A DNA stretch of 64,000 nucleotides from Rubrivirga marina. Lineage in GTDB: Bacteria; Bacteroidota; Rhodothermia; Rhodothermales; Rubricoccaceae. The stretch covers positions 2,341,665-2,405,664 of the forward strand of contig NZ_MQWD01000001.1 in NCBI RefSeq assembly GCF_002283365.1, given 5' to 3'. The position numbers were made by a program, and so were the translations under genes. Each line of letters begins with the position of its first letter. The stretch's first letter is position 1. Below, piece after piece: positions 35,770-43,157 of the stretch. The notes under the pieces are model-generated. The model saw only the letters and a program-made list of their open reading frames with translations. It had not been told where the DNA came from and did no database searches.

Positions 35770-36507
35770 GTGAAGCAGGTCAACAACGCGTTTTACGACG
35801 ACCTCGGCGCGCGGTGGTTTGAGGGCGACGACCACGCTATCGCGCTGCTCCGCGCCGAGAGCCGGCTGAAGCTCGACTACACGCTCGGCGTCCTCGACCG
35901 CTACGGGATCGAGCCCGGCGCACGTGTGCTCGACGTAGCGTGCGGGGCCGGGCTCCTGTCGCTCCCTCTCGCCGAGCGCGGCTACCGCGTCGAGGGCGTC
36001 GACCTGTCCGAGCCGTCGCTCGACGAGGCCCGCCGCCGCGTGCCCGACGGAGCCGACGCCACGTTCCGCGTCGGAGACGCGACGGCGCTCGACGCCGACG
36101 ACGGCGCGTACGACGCCGTCCTCCTCTACGACATGCTGGAGCACGTCGAGGACCAGCGGGGCGTGATCGCCGAGGCCGCGCGCGTCGTCCGTCCCGGCGG
36201 CGTGGTCCTGTTCAGCACGTTCAACCGGACGCCACTCGCGTGGCTCATCGCCATCCAGGGTTTCCGGTTCGTCGTCCGCGAGGCGCCCGATCACATCCAC
36301 GTCCTCCGTCTCTTTCTGCCTCCCAGCGTCCTCGAAGAAATGGCCGAGGCCGAAGGGCTGATGGTGGAAGAGGTCGTCGGATCCCGACCCGAGTTGAACG
36401 GCCCCTTTTTCCGCTCGATCGCCCGTCGTCGCGTCGACCCCGGCTTCTCGTTCACCACGAGCCGGTCGCTCGCCGTCGGGTACATGGGCGTGGCCGTCAA
36501 GCGCTGA
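35770..36507 (+). CDS. Class I SAM-dependent methyltransferase, UbiG-like
   Basis: A 245-residue Rossmann methyltransferase. Motif I is V-L-D-V-A-C-G-A-G-L-L-S, the motif II acidic residue is in V-E-G-V-D-L-S, motif post-II is V-L-L-Y-D-M-L-E-H-V and motif III is V-V-R-P-G-G-V-V-L-F. The region before motif I (N-N-A-F-Y-D-D-L-G-A-R-W, L-L-R-A-E-S-R-L) resembles 3-demethylubiquinone O-methyltransferases. Because it sits directly after the type III polyketide synthase it probably methylates that enzyme's product rather than ubiquinone. I chose the GTG at 35770, just before the conserved V-N-N-A-F-Y; an earlier GTG at 35716 would add 18 residues. Confidence 0.82.
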   Translation: MKQVNNAFYDDLGARWFEGDDHAIALLRAESRLKLDYTLGVLDRYGIEPGARVLDVACGAGLLSLPLAERGYRVEGVDLSEPSLDEARRRVPDGADATFRVGDATALDADDGAYDAVLLYDMLEHVEDQRGVIAEAARVVRPGGVVLFSTFNRTPLAWLIAIQGFRFVVREAPDHIHVLRLFLPPSVLEEMAEAEGLMVEEVVGSRPELNGPFFRSIARRRVDPGFSFTTSRSLAVGYMGVAVKR

Positions 36508-36513
36508 CCCCGT

Positions 36514-36533
36514 CCGCCTCGGCCCCGAGGCGG
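36514..36533. repeat. GC palindrome between convergent genes
   Basis: Perfect CCGCCTCGG-CC-CCGAGGCGG stem lying between the methyltransferase stop (36507) and the dinB stop (36540), where it could terminate both transcripts. Confidence 0.7.
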
Positions 36534-36539
36534 AGGGAG

Positions 36540-37073
36540 CTACGCCCCGATCGTCTCGCGGACGCGAGTGATCTGCTGCTCGTGGCCGAGGTCGTGCGCC
36601 GCCAGCAACGTCGCGATGCGGCGGACGCTCTCCTGACCGCGCTCGCTGTGGAATCCGAACCGCTCCCACTCGTCGGCGTCGAGCGAGCGGAGGAAGGCGA
36701 CCGTCATCCGGCGGCCCGCGGCGTAGTCGGCGAGGGCGTCGGCGACGGTGCCGCGGTGATAGTGGAGCGCGCCGGCCCACGCCTCCTGGTCGTAGCCGGG
36801 GATCTCGGGCCGGTCGGCGGCGACGATGAGGCGGAGGCGGTAGCCGTAGACGACCTCCGAGTCGGCGAGGTGGCGGAGGACCTGGAGGACGGACCACGCG
36901 CCGTCGGACTCGGGCTGGCGGGCGCCGTTCTCGGAGAGCCCGGCGACGGCCTCGGCGACGCGCTCGGGCGCACCCTCGAGGAGCGGGAGCGGGTCGCGGT
37001 CGCCGACGAGCGCCAGCCGCGAGGCGACGTACGCAGCGGGGTCCGAGGCGTCGTAGGCGGGGAGCGGGGGCAT
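36540..37073 (-). CDS. DinB-family protein
   Basis: The 177-residue product looks like the four-helix DinB/YfiT fold. It has a metal-ligand His in L-R-H-L-A-D-S-E at about residue 69, then A-L-H-Y-H-R-G, and a C-terminal second ligand in A-A-H-D-L-G-H-E-Q-Q-I. The family includes thiol-dependent metalloenzymes (for example bacillithiol S-transferases), so a glutathione-like thiol transferase role is possible but not shown. Its ATG overlaps the stop codon of the upstream lipoprotein gene by one base, so it is translated as the third gene of lipA-lipoprotein-dinB. Confidence 0.85.
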   Translation of the reverse strand: MPPLPAYDASDPAAYVASRLALVGDRDPLPLLEGAPERVAEAVAGLSENGARQPESDGAWSVLQVLRHLADSEVVYGYRLRLIVAADRPEIPGYDQEAWAGALHYHRGTVADALADYAAGRRMTVAFLRSLDADEWERFGFHSERGQESVRRIATLLAAHDLGHEQQITRVRETIGA

Positions 37074-37597
37074 CAGCGGCCGGGGATCCGGGGGATGGAG
37101 GCGTCAGGAGTGAGCGTCTCCGGCAGCGGCCCGCAGAGCTCGACGATCCGCTCGGAGCCCGCTTCGAGGTCGAGCCGGACCGCGTCCACCTCGGCGACGA
37201 GGTCGATCGGCCCGGCCTCCCACGTCTCGGACGCCTCCGTCGGGATGTAGCGGAACACGACCTCGCCCGTCCGCACCGGCCCCTCGAAGACGCCCGTTTC
37301 CTCGACGGGCATCCGGAGGAGGGGCGGAGGGGCGTCCACGCCCTCGGGAGCGCCGCCGGGCGTCAGGACCGTGTAGCCGTGGCTGATCGTCCGCGCGAGG
37401 AGCGTCGGGCAGTCGGGCCGGATCCGGTACACCACGTGCGCATCGACCACGTTGCCCACGTCGCCGGGCCCGAACACGGCCGCGACACCGTCGAGCACGG
37501 TCGAGCAGCCGGAGAGGGCGAGGGGCATGAGGCATGTGACCAGGGGCACGACGACCCTCTTGCCCCACCCCCCGTGGCCCTTGCCGTGATCAAACAT
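37073..37597 (-). CDS. Lipoprotein of unknown function
   Basis: The product has 174 residues, a basic N-terminus, a hydrophobic stretch and a lipobox L-S-G-C near residue 31, so an envelope lipoprotein is likely. The mature part is beta-rich with one internal Cys in R-P-D-C-P-T-L and one late Cys in E-L-C-G-P-L, which could form a disulfide. I recognise no domain. It overlaps the 3' end of lipA by 8 bases and hands over to dinB by a one-base overlap. Normal codon use and tight packing support it as a real gene. Confidence 0.65.
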   Translation of the reverse strand: MFDHGKGHGGWGKRVVVPLVTCLMPLALSGCSTVLDGVAAVFGPGDVGNVVDAHVVYRIRPDCPTLLARTISHGYTVLTPGGAPEGVDAPPPLLRMPVEETGVFEGPVRTGEVVFRYIPTEASETWEAGPIDLVAEVDAVRLDLEAGSERIVELCGPLPETLTPDASIPRIPGR

Positions 37598-38576
37598 GCC
37601 GCTCGGCGTGGTAGGAGCTACGTACGAGCGGGCCGCTCTCGACGTGCTCGATCCCCAGCGCCTCGCCCTGCTCCTTGTACCACGCGAACACGTCGGGGTG
37701 GACGAACTCCTCGACCGGCAGGTGGTGGCGCGTCGGCTGGAGGTACTGGCCGATCGTCATGACATCCACGCCGTGCGCGGCGAAGTCGGCCATGAGCTCG
37801 ACGACCTCCTCCTTCCGCTCGCCGAGGCCGACCATGATGCCGGACTTCGTGCGGAGGCCGTACTCCGTCTTCGCCAGTTGGATCACGTCGAGCGACCGCT
37901 GGTAGTCCGCCTGGGGGCGGACGCGGCGGTACAGCCGCGGGACCGTCTCGACGTTGTGGTTGAGGACCTCCGGCCGGGCCTCGAAGACCGTCTCCAGAGC
38001 GCTCCGCTCGCCCTTCATGTCGGGGATCAGAACCTCGATGGTCTGGTCCTGGGCGTGGACGAGGCGGATGACCTCGGCGAAGATGGGCGCCCCCCCGTCT
38101 TTCCGATCGTCGCGGTTGATGCTCGTCACGACGACGTGCTTCAGCCCCATCAGCTTGGCCGCCTCGGCGACGCGGCGGGGCTCGTCGTAGTCGAGCTCTT
38201 TCTGCTCGGGCCGGCCCGTGAGCACGGCGCAGAACGAGCACCCGCGCGTGCAGACGTTCCCGAGGATCATGAACGTCGCCGTGCCCGCGCTCCAGCACTC
38301 GCCCATGTTCGGGCAGCGCGCCGACGAGCACACCGTGTGGAGGTCGTAGTCCTCGATCGTCTGCTGGATGCCGCGGAACGTCTCGCCGTAGGGGAGCTTG
38401 GCGCGGAGCCACGTCGGCCGGCCGCCGGGGCGGTTGGCGACGGACGGCTTCTGGACGACCGGGAGTTCGAGGGCGAAGCCGTCGCCCTCGGTGTCGACCG
38501 CCAAGTCGGAGCCGGCGGGGGCTTTCTTGAGGGCGACCTCGCCGGGGCGGCGGGGGGCGGTGCGGGGCGTGTCCAT
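37590..38576 (-). CDS. lipA: Lipoyl synthase
   Basis: A 328-residue radical-SAM enzyme that inserts two sulfur atoms into protein-bound octanoyl groups. The auxiliary cluster cysteines are [12 protein letters not shown] (CX4CX5C), the radical-SAM cysteines C-T-R-G-C-S-F-C (CX3CX2C), and the protein ends with the R-S-S-Y-H-A motif that supplies the auxiliary cluster Ser. I chose ATG 38576 (M-D-T-P-R-T); the frame extends upstream but those residues are Arg/Ala-rich. The N-terminus has an extra 55 residues before the conserved P-T-W-L-R. A TACCTTCG box lies 55 bases upstream. It shares a divergent region with the lysine aminotransferase gene. Confidence 0.96.
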   Translation of the reverse strand: MDTPRTAPRRPGEVALKKAPAGSDLAVDTEGDGFALELPVVQKPSVANRPGGRPTWLRAKLPYGETFRGIQQTIEDYDLHTVCSSARCPNMGECWSAGTATFMILGNVCTRGCSFCAVLTGRPEQKELDYDEPRRVAEAAKLMGLKHVVVTSINRDDRKDGGAPIFAEVIRLVHAQDQTIEVLIPDMKGERSALETVFEARPEVLNHNVETVPRLYRRVRPQADYQRSLDVIQLAKTEYGLRTKSGIMVGLGERKEEVVELMADFAAHGVDVMTIGQYLQPTRHHLPVEEFVHPDVFAWYKEQGEALGIEHVESGPLVRSSYHAERHV

Positions 38577-38631
38577 CGGGGGGAGAGCGTCGTTCGAGGA
38601 GAGGACGCGGGCGGCGTGCGAATCCGTACGT

Positions 38632-38639
38632 CGAAGGTA
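38632..38639 (-). promoter_or_regulatory. Candidate -7 promoter box of lipA
   Basis: On the minus strand this reads TACCTTCG, 55 bases before the lipA start. Confidence 0.5.
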
Positions 38640-38695
38640 CGCCGCGGGTCTCCGCGCCCGTGTGAGGCCCGCGTGCACGCCGAGCGCCCACTCCG

Positions 38696-38717
38696 CCCGC
38701 CTCGGCCCCGAGGCGGG
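38696..38717. repeat. GC palindrome in the lipA-lat divergent region
   Basis: Perfect CCCGCCTCGG-CC-CCGAGGCGGG stem midway between two divergent promoters. Here it cannot be a terminator for either gene, which argues for a REP-like element. Confidence 0.7.
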
Positions 38718-38752
38718 CCGGTCGAGGCCGCTTCGGGGAACGGGGCCGCCGT

Positions 38753-38760
38753 TATCTTCG
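38753..38760 (+). promoter_or_regulatory. Candidate -7 promoter box of the lysine aminotransferase gene
   Basis: TATCTTCG, 76 bases before the ATG at 38837. Confidence 0.5.
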
Positions 38761-38836
38761 AATCGCGCAGGACGTGGCGCGTGAGCATCCGCCCGGTCCG
38801 CCTTCCCCTGCGCCCCACGACCCCCGACCCACGCTC

Positions 38837-40183
38837 ATGCAGATCACCGCCCCCGACGCTCGGAAAGCGCTTCCGGACACGCTCGCCGTCCGCGACATCC
38901 TCGGCCGCCACATCCTGACCGACGGGTTCCCCATCGTCCTCGACATGGAGGGGAGCCGCGGCGCACGCCTCCGCGACCAGGTCACGGGCCGCGACTACAT
39001 CGACTTCTTCACGTTCTACGCCTCGAACCCGCTCGGGATGAACCACCCCGGGCTGGCGGGCGACTCCGACGCGGCGGTCGGCTTCCGCGAGCGGCTCATG
39101 GACGCGGCGCTCAACAAGGTGGCCAACTCGGACGTCTACACGCCGCACTTCGCGCGCTTCGTCGAGACGTTCGGCCGCGTCGGGATCCCGGAGGAGCTGC
39201 CCCACGCCTTCTTCGTGTCGGGCGGCGCGCTCGCGGTCGAGAACGCCCTCAAGGTGGCGTTCGACTGGAAGGTGCGGAAGAACAAGCTGAAGGGCTACTC
39301 CGGCGACCGCGGCCAGATTGTTCTCCACTTCAAAGAGGCGTTCCACGGGCGGAGCGGCTACACGATGTCGCTCACGAACACCGACCCGAACAAGGTCGCC
39401 CACTACCCGAAGTTCGACTGGCCCCGGATCTCGAACCCCAAGATCCGCGGCGGTGACGTCGAGGAGCGCGAGGCCGCGGCGCTGGCCGAGGCCAAGCAGG
39501 CCTTTATCGACCACCCCGACGAGATCGCCGCCATCCTCATCGAGCCGATCCAGGGGGAGGGCGGCGACAACCACTTCCGCCCGGCGTTCCTCCAGGCCCT
39601 CCGCCACCTCGCCGACGAGGAGGAGGCGCTGCTCGTGTTCGACGAGGTCCAGACGGGCGTCGGCCTCACGGGTGCGTTCTGGGCGTGGCAGAGCCTCGGC
39701 GTGACGCCCGACGTGATCGCCTTCGGCAAGAAGACCCAGGTCTGCGGCATCCTCGCCGGCCCGCGCGTCGACGAGGTCGACGACAACGTCTTCCAGAAGT
39801 CGAGCCGGATCAACTCGACGTGGGGCGGCAACCTCGTCGACATGGTCCGCTTCGACCGGATCCTCGAGGTCATCGAGGCGGAGGACCTCATTGGCAACGT
39901 CAACCGGCAGGGCGCGCACCTCATGGCCAAGCTCCGCGAGATGGAGAGCCGCTTCGACGGCGTCACCGACGCCCGCGGCCGGGGTCTCTTCTGCGCGTTC
40001 GACCTGCCCGACACCGAGACGCGCAACGCCGTCCGCCAGGCCGCCTACGACGACGGGCTGATGGCGCTCGGCTGCGGCCCGCGCTCGATCCGCTTCCGCC
40101 CGGCCCTCACGATCACCGAGGCCGACCTCGACGAGGGGCTGGCGATCCTGGAGGGCGCGCTCGAGAAGACGCTCGGCGCCTAG
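38837..40183 (+). CDS. lat: L-lysine 6-aminotransferase
   Basis: A 448-residue fold-type I PLP enzyme of class-III aminotransferases. Marks specific to the lysine-epsilon enzymes are F-T-F-Y-A-S-N-P-L-G-M-N-H near residue 60, F-V-S-G-G-A-L-A-V-E-N-A-L-K, F-H-G-R-S-G-Y-T and D-E-V-Q-T-G-V. The A-F-G-K-K-T-Q-V-C-G loop holds the Schiff-base lysine (Lys298 or 299). It transfers the epsilon-amino group of L-lysine to 2-oxoglutarate, giving allysine/piperideine-6-carboxylate, used for aminoadipate catabolism. Its end faces the cyanophycin genes; a link to Lys released from a cyanophycin-like polymer is possible but not shown. Start 38837 is the first ATG before the conserved N-terminal segment. 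Confidence 0.92.
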   Translation: MQITAPDARKALPDTLAVRDILGRHILTDGFPIVLDMEGSRGARLRDQVTGRDYIDFFTFYASNPLGMNHPGLAGDSDAAVGFRERLMDAALNKVANSDVYTPHFARFVETFGRVGIPEELPHAFFVSGGALAVENALKVAFDWKVRKNKLKGYSGDRGQIVLHFKEAFHGRSGYTMSLTNTDPNKVAHYPKFDWPRISNPKIRGGDVEEREAAALAEAKQAFIDHPDEIAAILIEPIQGEGGDNHFRPAFLQALRHLADEEEALLVFDEVQTGVGLTGAFWAWQSLGVTPDVIAFGKKTQVCGILAGPRVDEVDDNVFQKSSRINSTWGGNLVDMVRFDRILEVIEAEDLIGNVNRQGAHLMAKLREMESRFDGVTDARGRGLFCAFDLPDTETRNAVRQAAYDDGLMALGCGPRSIRFRPALTITEADLDEGLAILEGALEKTLGA

Positions 40184-40194
40184 CGGCCACTCCG

Positions 40195-40234
40195 CCCGCC
40201 TCGGTGACCCTGACCAGAGGGGCGCCGAGGCGGG
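40195..40234. repeat. Extended-loop GC palindrome after lat
   Basis: CCCGCCTCGG at 40195-40204 and CCGAGGCGGG at 40225-40234 flank a 20-base insert. It lies between the lat stop and the stop of the 34-codon reading frame on the opposite strand. Confidence 0.65.
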
Positions 40235-40235
40235 C

Positions 40236-40340
40236 TCAGTCGGCGCCCCGGTCCTTGAAGGAGGCCCAGGCGAGGAAGCCGACGAGGAAGAGCGAGACGA
40301 CTCCGAGGAGGACGTAGAGGACGGCGCCGAACGACATCAT
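40236..40340 (-). CDS. Predicted 34-residue single-pass membrane protein
   Basis: On the minus strand ATG ATG at 40335-40340 opens a 34-codon frame. It has a short start (M-M-S-F-G), a 20-residue hydrophobic helix (V-L-Y-V-L-L-G-V-V-S-L-F), then an aromatic edge (W-A-S-F) and a charged tail (K-D-R-G-A-D) before TGA. The layout is that of small accessory membrane subunits; the tail after the helix is basic then acidic. It begins 87 bases after the cphB stop on the same strand, so it could be read from the cyanophycin operon. Length is too small for a family call. The tidy hydrophobic/charged pattern in a gap otherwise without genes is the main support. Confidence 0.5.
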   Translation of the reverse strand: MMSFGAVLYVLLGVVSLFLVGFLAWASFKDRGAD

Positions 40341-40427
40341 GGTGTGGGGGAGGGACCGATGTACGGCCCCGCTCCACCCATCGCTCCGGATTGAGATCCA
40401 CTCAGGGAGCTCCGCAGCCGCCCCGCG

Positions 40428-41294
40428 TCAGCTCTCGTCCGGCACCGGGTCCTCGTCCTCATCCAAGTACGGGACCCGGGCCGGGGCGGCGGCGGTGCGC
40501 GCCTCGGTGTCGTAGGTGCACCCGGCCGCGAGCACATGCACGCGCAGGCCGATGAGCGAGACCGGTTGGTTGCGCCGCGCCGAGTCCATCGACGAGTACG
40601 TCAGCTCCGACGGATCCACGACCGTGACCGTCCCGCTGCCGATGACCTCGAACACGTTGTCGGGCCCGAGCACGAGCGCCGTGTCCTCGTCGATGCCGAC
40701 GCCGGTCGCGAACGGGTTGTAGGAGACGGCCGTGAGGAGCCGGCCCAGCCGGTCGCGCTGGCGGAAGTGCTGGTCGATGACGAGCCGGTTGGTCAGCCCC
40801 ATGCCGGGCGCGAGCGTGACCTTCTCGGTCGTCGGCGTGGGGCCTGTCGCGCCGGCGGCGATCATGTGCTCCGGGATGACGGCGGCGCCGGCTGAGGTCC
40901 CGGCGACCACGGTGCCCGCCGCGTTCTGTCGGCGGATGGCCTGCGCGAGGGGCGTCCCGCCGAGGATCGTCGACAGGCGGAGCTGGTTGCCGCCCGTCAT
41001 GAAGATGCCCGTCGCCCGCTCGACCGTCTCGACGGCGCCGGGGACGTGGGCGTGCTCGCGCTCGGTGATCTCCAGCACGTCGACGTGGGCGGCGCCGAGG
41101 TCGTGGAACAGCTTCGCGTAGCGGTCGCCGGTGTCGGCCAGCTCCGAGGCCGTCGGGATGACCGCGATCCGGGCGTCGGGGCCGCCGGCGAGGGCGAGCA
41201 CGCGGGTGAGGATGTCGCGCGTGCCGGTCTTGGCCTCGGCGCCCCCGATGGGGATGATGGGGCCGCGAGGGGCGTCGGTTTCAGGGGAGGGCAT
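40428..41294 (-). CDS. cphB: Cyanophycinase, peptidase family S51
   Basis: A 288-residue Ser exopeptidase that degrades cyanophycin to beta-Asp-Arg dipeptides. Visible marks are I-P-I-G-G-A-E at the start, I-P-T-A-S, F-M-T-G-G-N-Q-L-R-L and the nucleophile Ser134 in A-G-T-S-A-G-A. Further on come T-N-R-L-V-I-D-Q-H-F-R-Q-R-D-R-L-G-R-L and G-I-D-E-D-T-A. The absence of a signal peptide makes it the intracellular type. It starts 11 bases after the iadA stop, so the two form one unit: depolymerise, then split the dipeptide. Confidence 0.95.
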   Translation of the reverse strand: MPSPETDAPRGPIIPIGGAEAKTGTRDILTRVLALAGGPDARIAVIPTASELADTGDRYAKLFHDLGAAHVDVLEITEREHAHVPGAVETVERATGIFMTGGNQLRLSTILGGTPLAQAIRRQNAAGTVVAGTSAGAAVIPEHMIAAGATGPTPTTEKVTLAPGMGLTNRLVIDQHFRQRDRLGRLLTAVSYNPFATGVGIDEDTALVLGPDNVFEVIGSGTVTVVDPSELTYSSMDSARRNQPVSLIGLRVHVLAAGCTYDTEARTAAAPARVPYLDEDEDPVPDES

Positions 41295-41305
41295 TCAGCG
41301 GAGAT

Positions 41306-42466
41306 TCAGTCGGAAGTCTCGAACGTGCCCCGGACGACGGGCCGGCTGTCGCGGACGTGCCACCGGCCGCGGGCCATCACCTCGGTGGGCCGGTCGTCGC
41401 CGAGGACGACGAGATCGGCGTCGCCGCCCTCCACGATCTCGCCCTTGTTCGGCAAGCGGAGGTAGTGGGCCGGCGTCGCGGTGAACGGCGGGAGCGCGTC
41501 CTCGAGCGGGACGCCCCGGCCGAGGAGGTCCGCCAGCAGGTCGGCGAGGGCCCCCGAGGTGGCGAAGTCCATCCGCACGAGCTCGCCGTCGCGGAAGTGC
41601 GGGAGGCAGCCGCCGCCGTCGGACGACACCGTCAGCCGCGCGAGGTGGCCCGCCTCGATGAACCGCTCGACGGCCTTGGCCGCGAGTACCTCGTCGTCGG
41701 TGGCGAACGCCGGAGGGAAGGCCGTCACGTCGATCGTCACACCGCGGGCGGCGAGGTCGAGCGCCTCGTCGAGCAGGCCCGACCGGCGGTTGACGTGCGT
41801 CGGGTGGAACGTCCGCGCCGGGAGCTCGGTCGTGTCGAGGAGGTCCCGGATCATGCCGAGGCCGCGGGCGCCGTCGCCGAGGTGGAGGTGGAGCACGCCG
41901 GCCTTGCCGGTCATCAGACCGGCCACGTGGCAGTCGGCGGCCACCCGGGCGACTTCGTGCATCGTCGGCTGCGACGAGCGGTGGTCGGAGATCGCCAGCT
42001 CGCCAAAGCCGAGGATCGGCTCGACGGTCGCGATGTCGGTGCGGACCGCGCCCGTCAGCGTGGTGGGGGGGAGGTGGTAGCCGCCGGTCCAGGCCCACGC
42101 GCTGAGGCCCTGGCGGCGGAGGGCGTAGACTTGGCGGAGCAGGCCGGCCGTCGTCCGCGTCGTGTCGTCGGTGCCGAGGAGCCCGACGACGCTCGTCACG
42201 CCGGCCGTCGTGTAGCGCGAGAGCGCGGGCGCGGGCGCGGCCGTCTCCGGCCCCGCCTCGCCGCCTCCCCCCGTCACGTGGACGTGCGCGTCGATGAAGC
42301 CGGGCACCAGCCGCCGCCCGCCGAGGTCGACCACGTCGATGGGGACGCCCGTGATCTCGGGAACGCGTTTCGTTATTGAAACGATCGATCCACCGGCCAC
42401 GAGCACGTGGCGCCGCCCGAGCGGGGCGGGCGCGTACACGTCGGCGTTGGTGAGGAGGGTGAGCAC
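41306..42466 (-). CDS. iadA: Isoaspartyl dipeptidase (beta-aspartyl peptidase)
   Basis: A 386-residue amidohydrolase-superfamily enzyme. It has the first metal motif in F-I-D-A-H-V-H-V, the T-T-A-G-V-T-S-V-V-G segment, L-H-L-H-L-G-D-G, H-P-T-H-V-N-R and the late S-S-D-G-G-G metal/base Asp. The pattern matches the isoaspartyl dipeptidases that hydrolyse beta-Asp-X. Next to cphB its natural substrate is presumably beta-Asp-Arg from cyanophycin, releasing free Asp and Arg. It lies upstream of cphB on the same strand with an 11-base gap. A convergent or separate promoter between it and the 42633 gene is likely. Confidence 0.92.
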   Translation of the reverse strand: MLTLLTNADVYAPAPLGRRHVLVAGGSIVSITKRVPEITGVPIDVVDLGGRRLVPGFIDAHVHVTGGGGEAGPETAAPAPALSRYTTAGVTSVVGLLGTDDTTRTTAGLLRQVYALRRQGLSAWAWTGGYHLPPTTLTGAVRTDIATVEPILGFGELAISDHRSSQPTMHEVARVAADCHVAGLMTGKAGVLHLHLGDGARGLGMIRDLLDTTELPARTFHPTHVNRRSGLLDEALDLAARGVTIDVTAFPPAFATDDEVLAAKAVERFIEAGHLARLTVSSDGGGCLPHFRDGELVRMDFATSGALADLLADLLGRGVPLEDALPPFTATPAHYLRLPNKGEIVEGGDADLVVLGDDRPTEVMARGRWHVRDSRPVVRGTFETSD

Positions 42467-42632
42467 GGGCGTCCGGGGGGAGCTTGGAAGCTACCCGGGT
42501 TCCGGTGAAGCGACCGCGACGGGACGACGGAGAGAGCACGCGGGCGGTCCGAACGGATCGCGTCGGGTGGTCCGAACGGATCATCCGGGAGCGACCCAGT
42601 CGGAGGACGTTGTCGACCCCCCCGACCCACCG

Positions 42633-43157
42633 ATGCGCGCCCTCCTCCTCGCCCTGCTGGCCATCTCCGCCACCGCCCAGCCCGTCGCCTCCCTCCGCCT
42701 CGGCGCGCCGCTCCCCGAGGCGGACGTTTCTCCCGGTCTGAGGGCCACGGCCGGCACGCTCTTCGGCACGACCGGCGCGTTCGTCGGCGGCGGGTCGGCC
42801 GCGCTCGGCGTGGTGATGGTCGGGTTCGTCGCCGGCGACTGCAGCCCGTTCGGCTGTGCCGGCACCGTCCCGGATCTGACCGTCCCCCTCGTCGTCGCGT
42901 TCGCCTCGGGGGGCGCCCTCGGGAGCGCCGTCGCCGTCCACCTCATCGCGACCGACGCCGGGCGGCGGTACGGCACCCGGGCCGCCGACGTCGGATTCCG
43001 ACGCGACGACTGGGCGCGCGCGCTGGCCGGCGCCCTCGTCGGGACCGTCCCGGAGCTGCTGGCCGTGGCGCTGATCGGCCCGAGCGAGGGCGGTGGCGAG
43101 TGGATCGCCGTCCCCATCGCGCAGGGGCTCGGTACGGGGCTCGCCCTGGCCCTCTAG
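42633..43157 (+). CDS. Predicted membrane protein of unknown function
   Basis: The 174-residue product has a signal peptide (M-R-A-L-L-L-A-L-L-A, cleavage after A-T-A-Q) and three hydrophobic segments rich in Gly and Ala, at about residues 40-65, 80-105 and 130-150, ending in A-L-A-L. I recognise no family. It stands on the plus strand in the middle of the minus-strand cyanophycin genes and overlaps the Mur ligase 3' end by four bases. Its signal and membrane segments are consistent in one frame, so a real envelope protein is likely. A palindrome-like CCGCCTCGG...CCGAGGCGG pair at about 42695-42723 lies in its coding region. Confidence 0.6.
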   Translation: MRALLLALLAISATAQPVASLRLGAPLPEADVSPGLRATAGTLFGTTGAFVGGGSAALGVVMVGFVAGDCSPFGCAGTVPDLTVPLVVAFASGGALGSAVAVHLIATDAGRRYGTRAADVGFRRDDWARALAGALVGTVPELLAVALIGPSEGGGEWIAVPIAQGLGTGLALAL

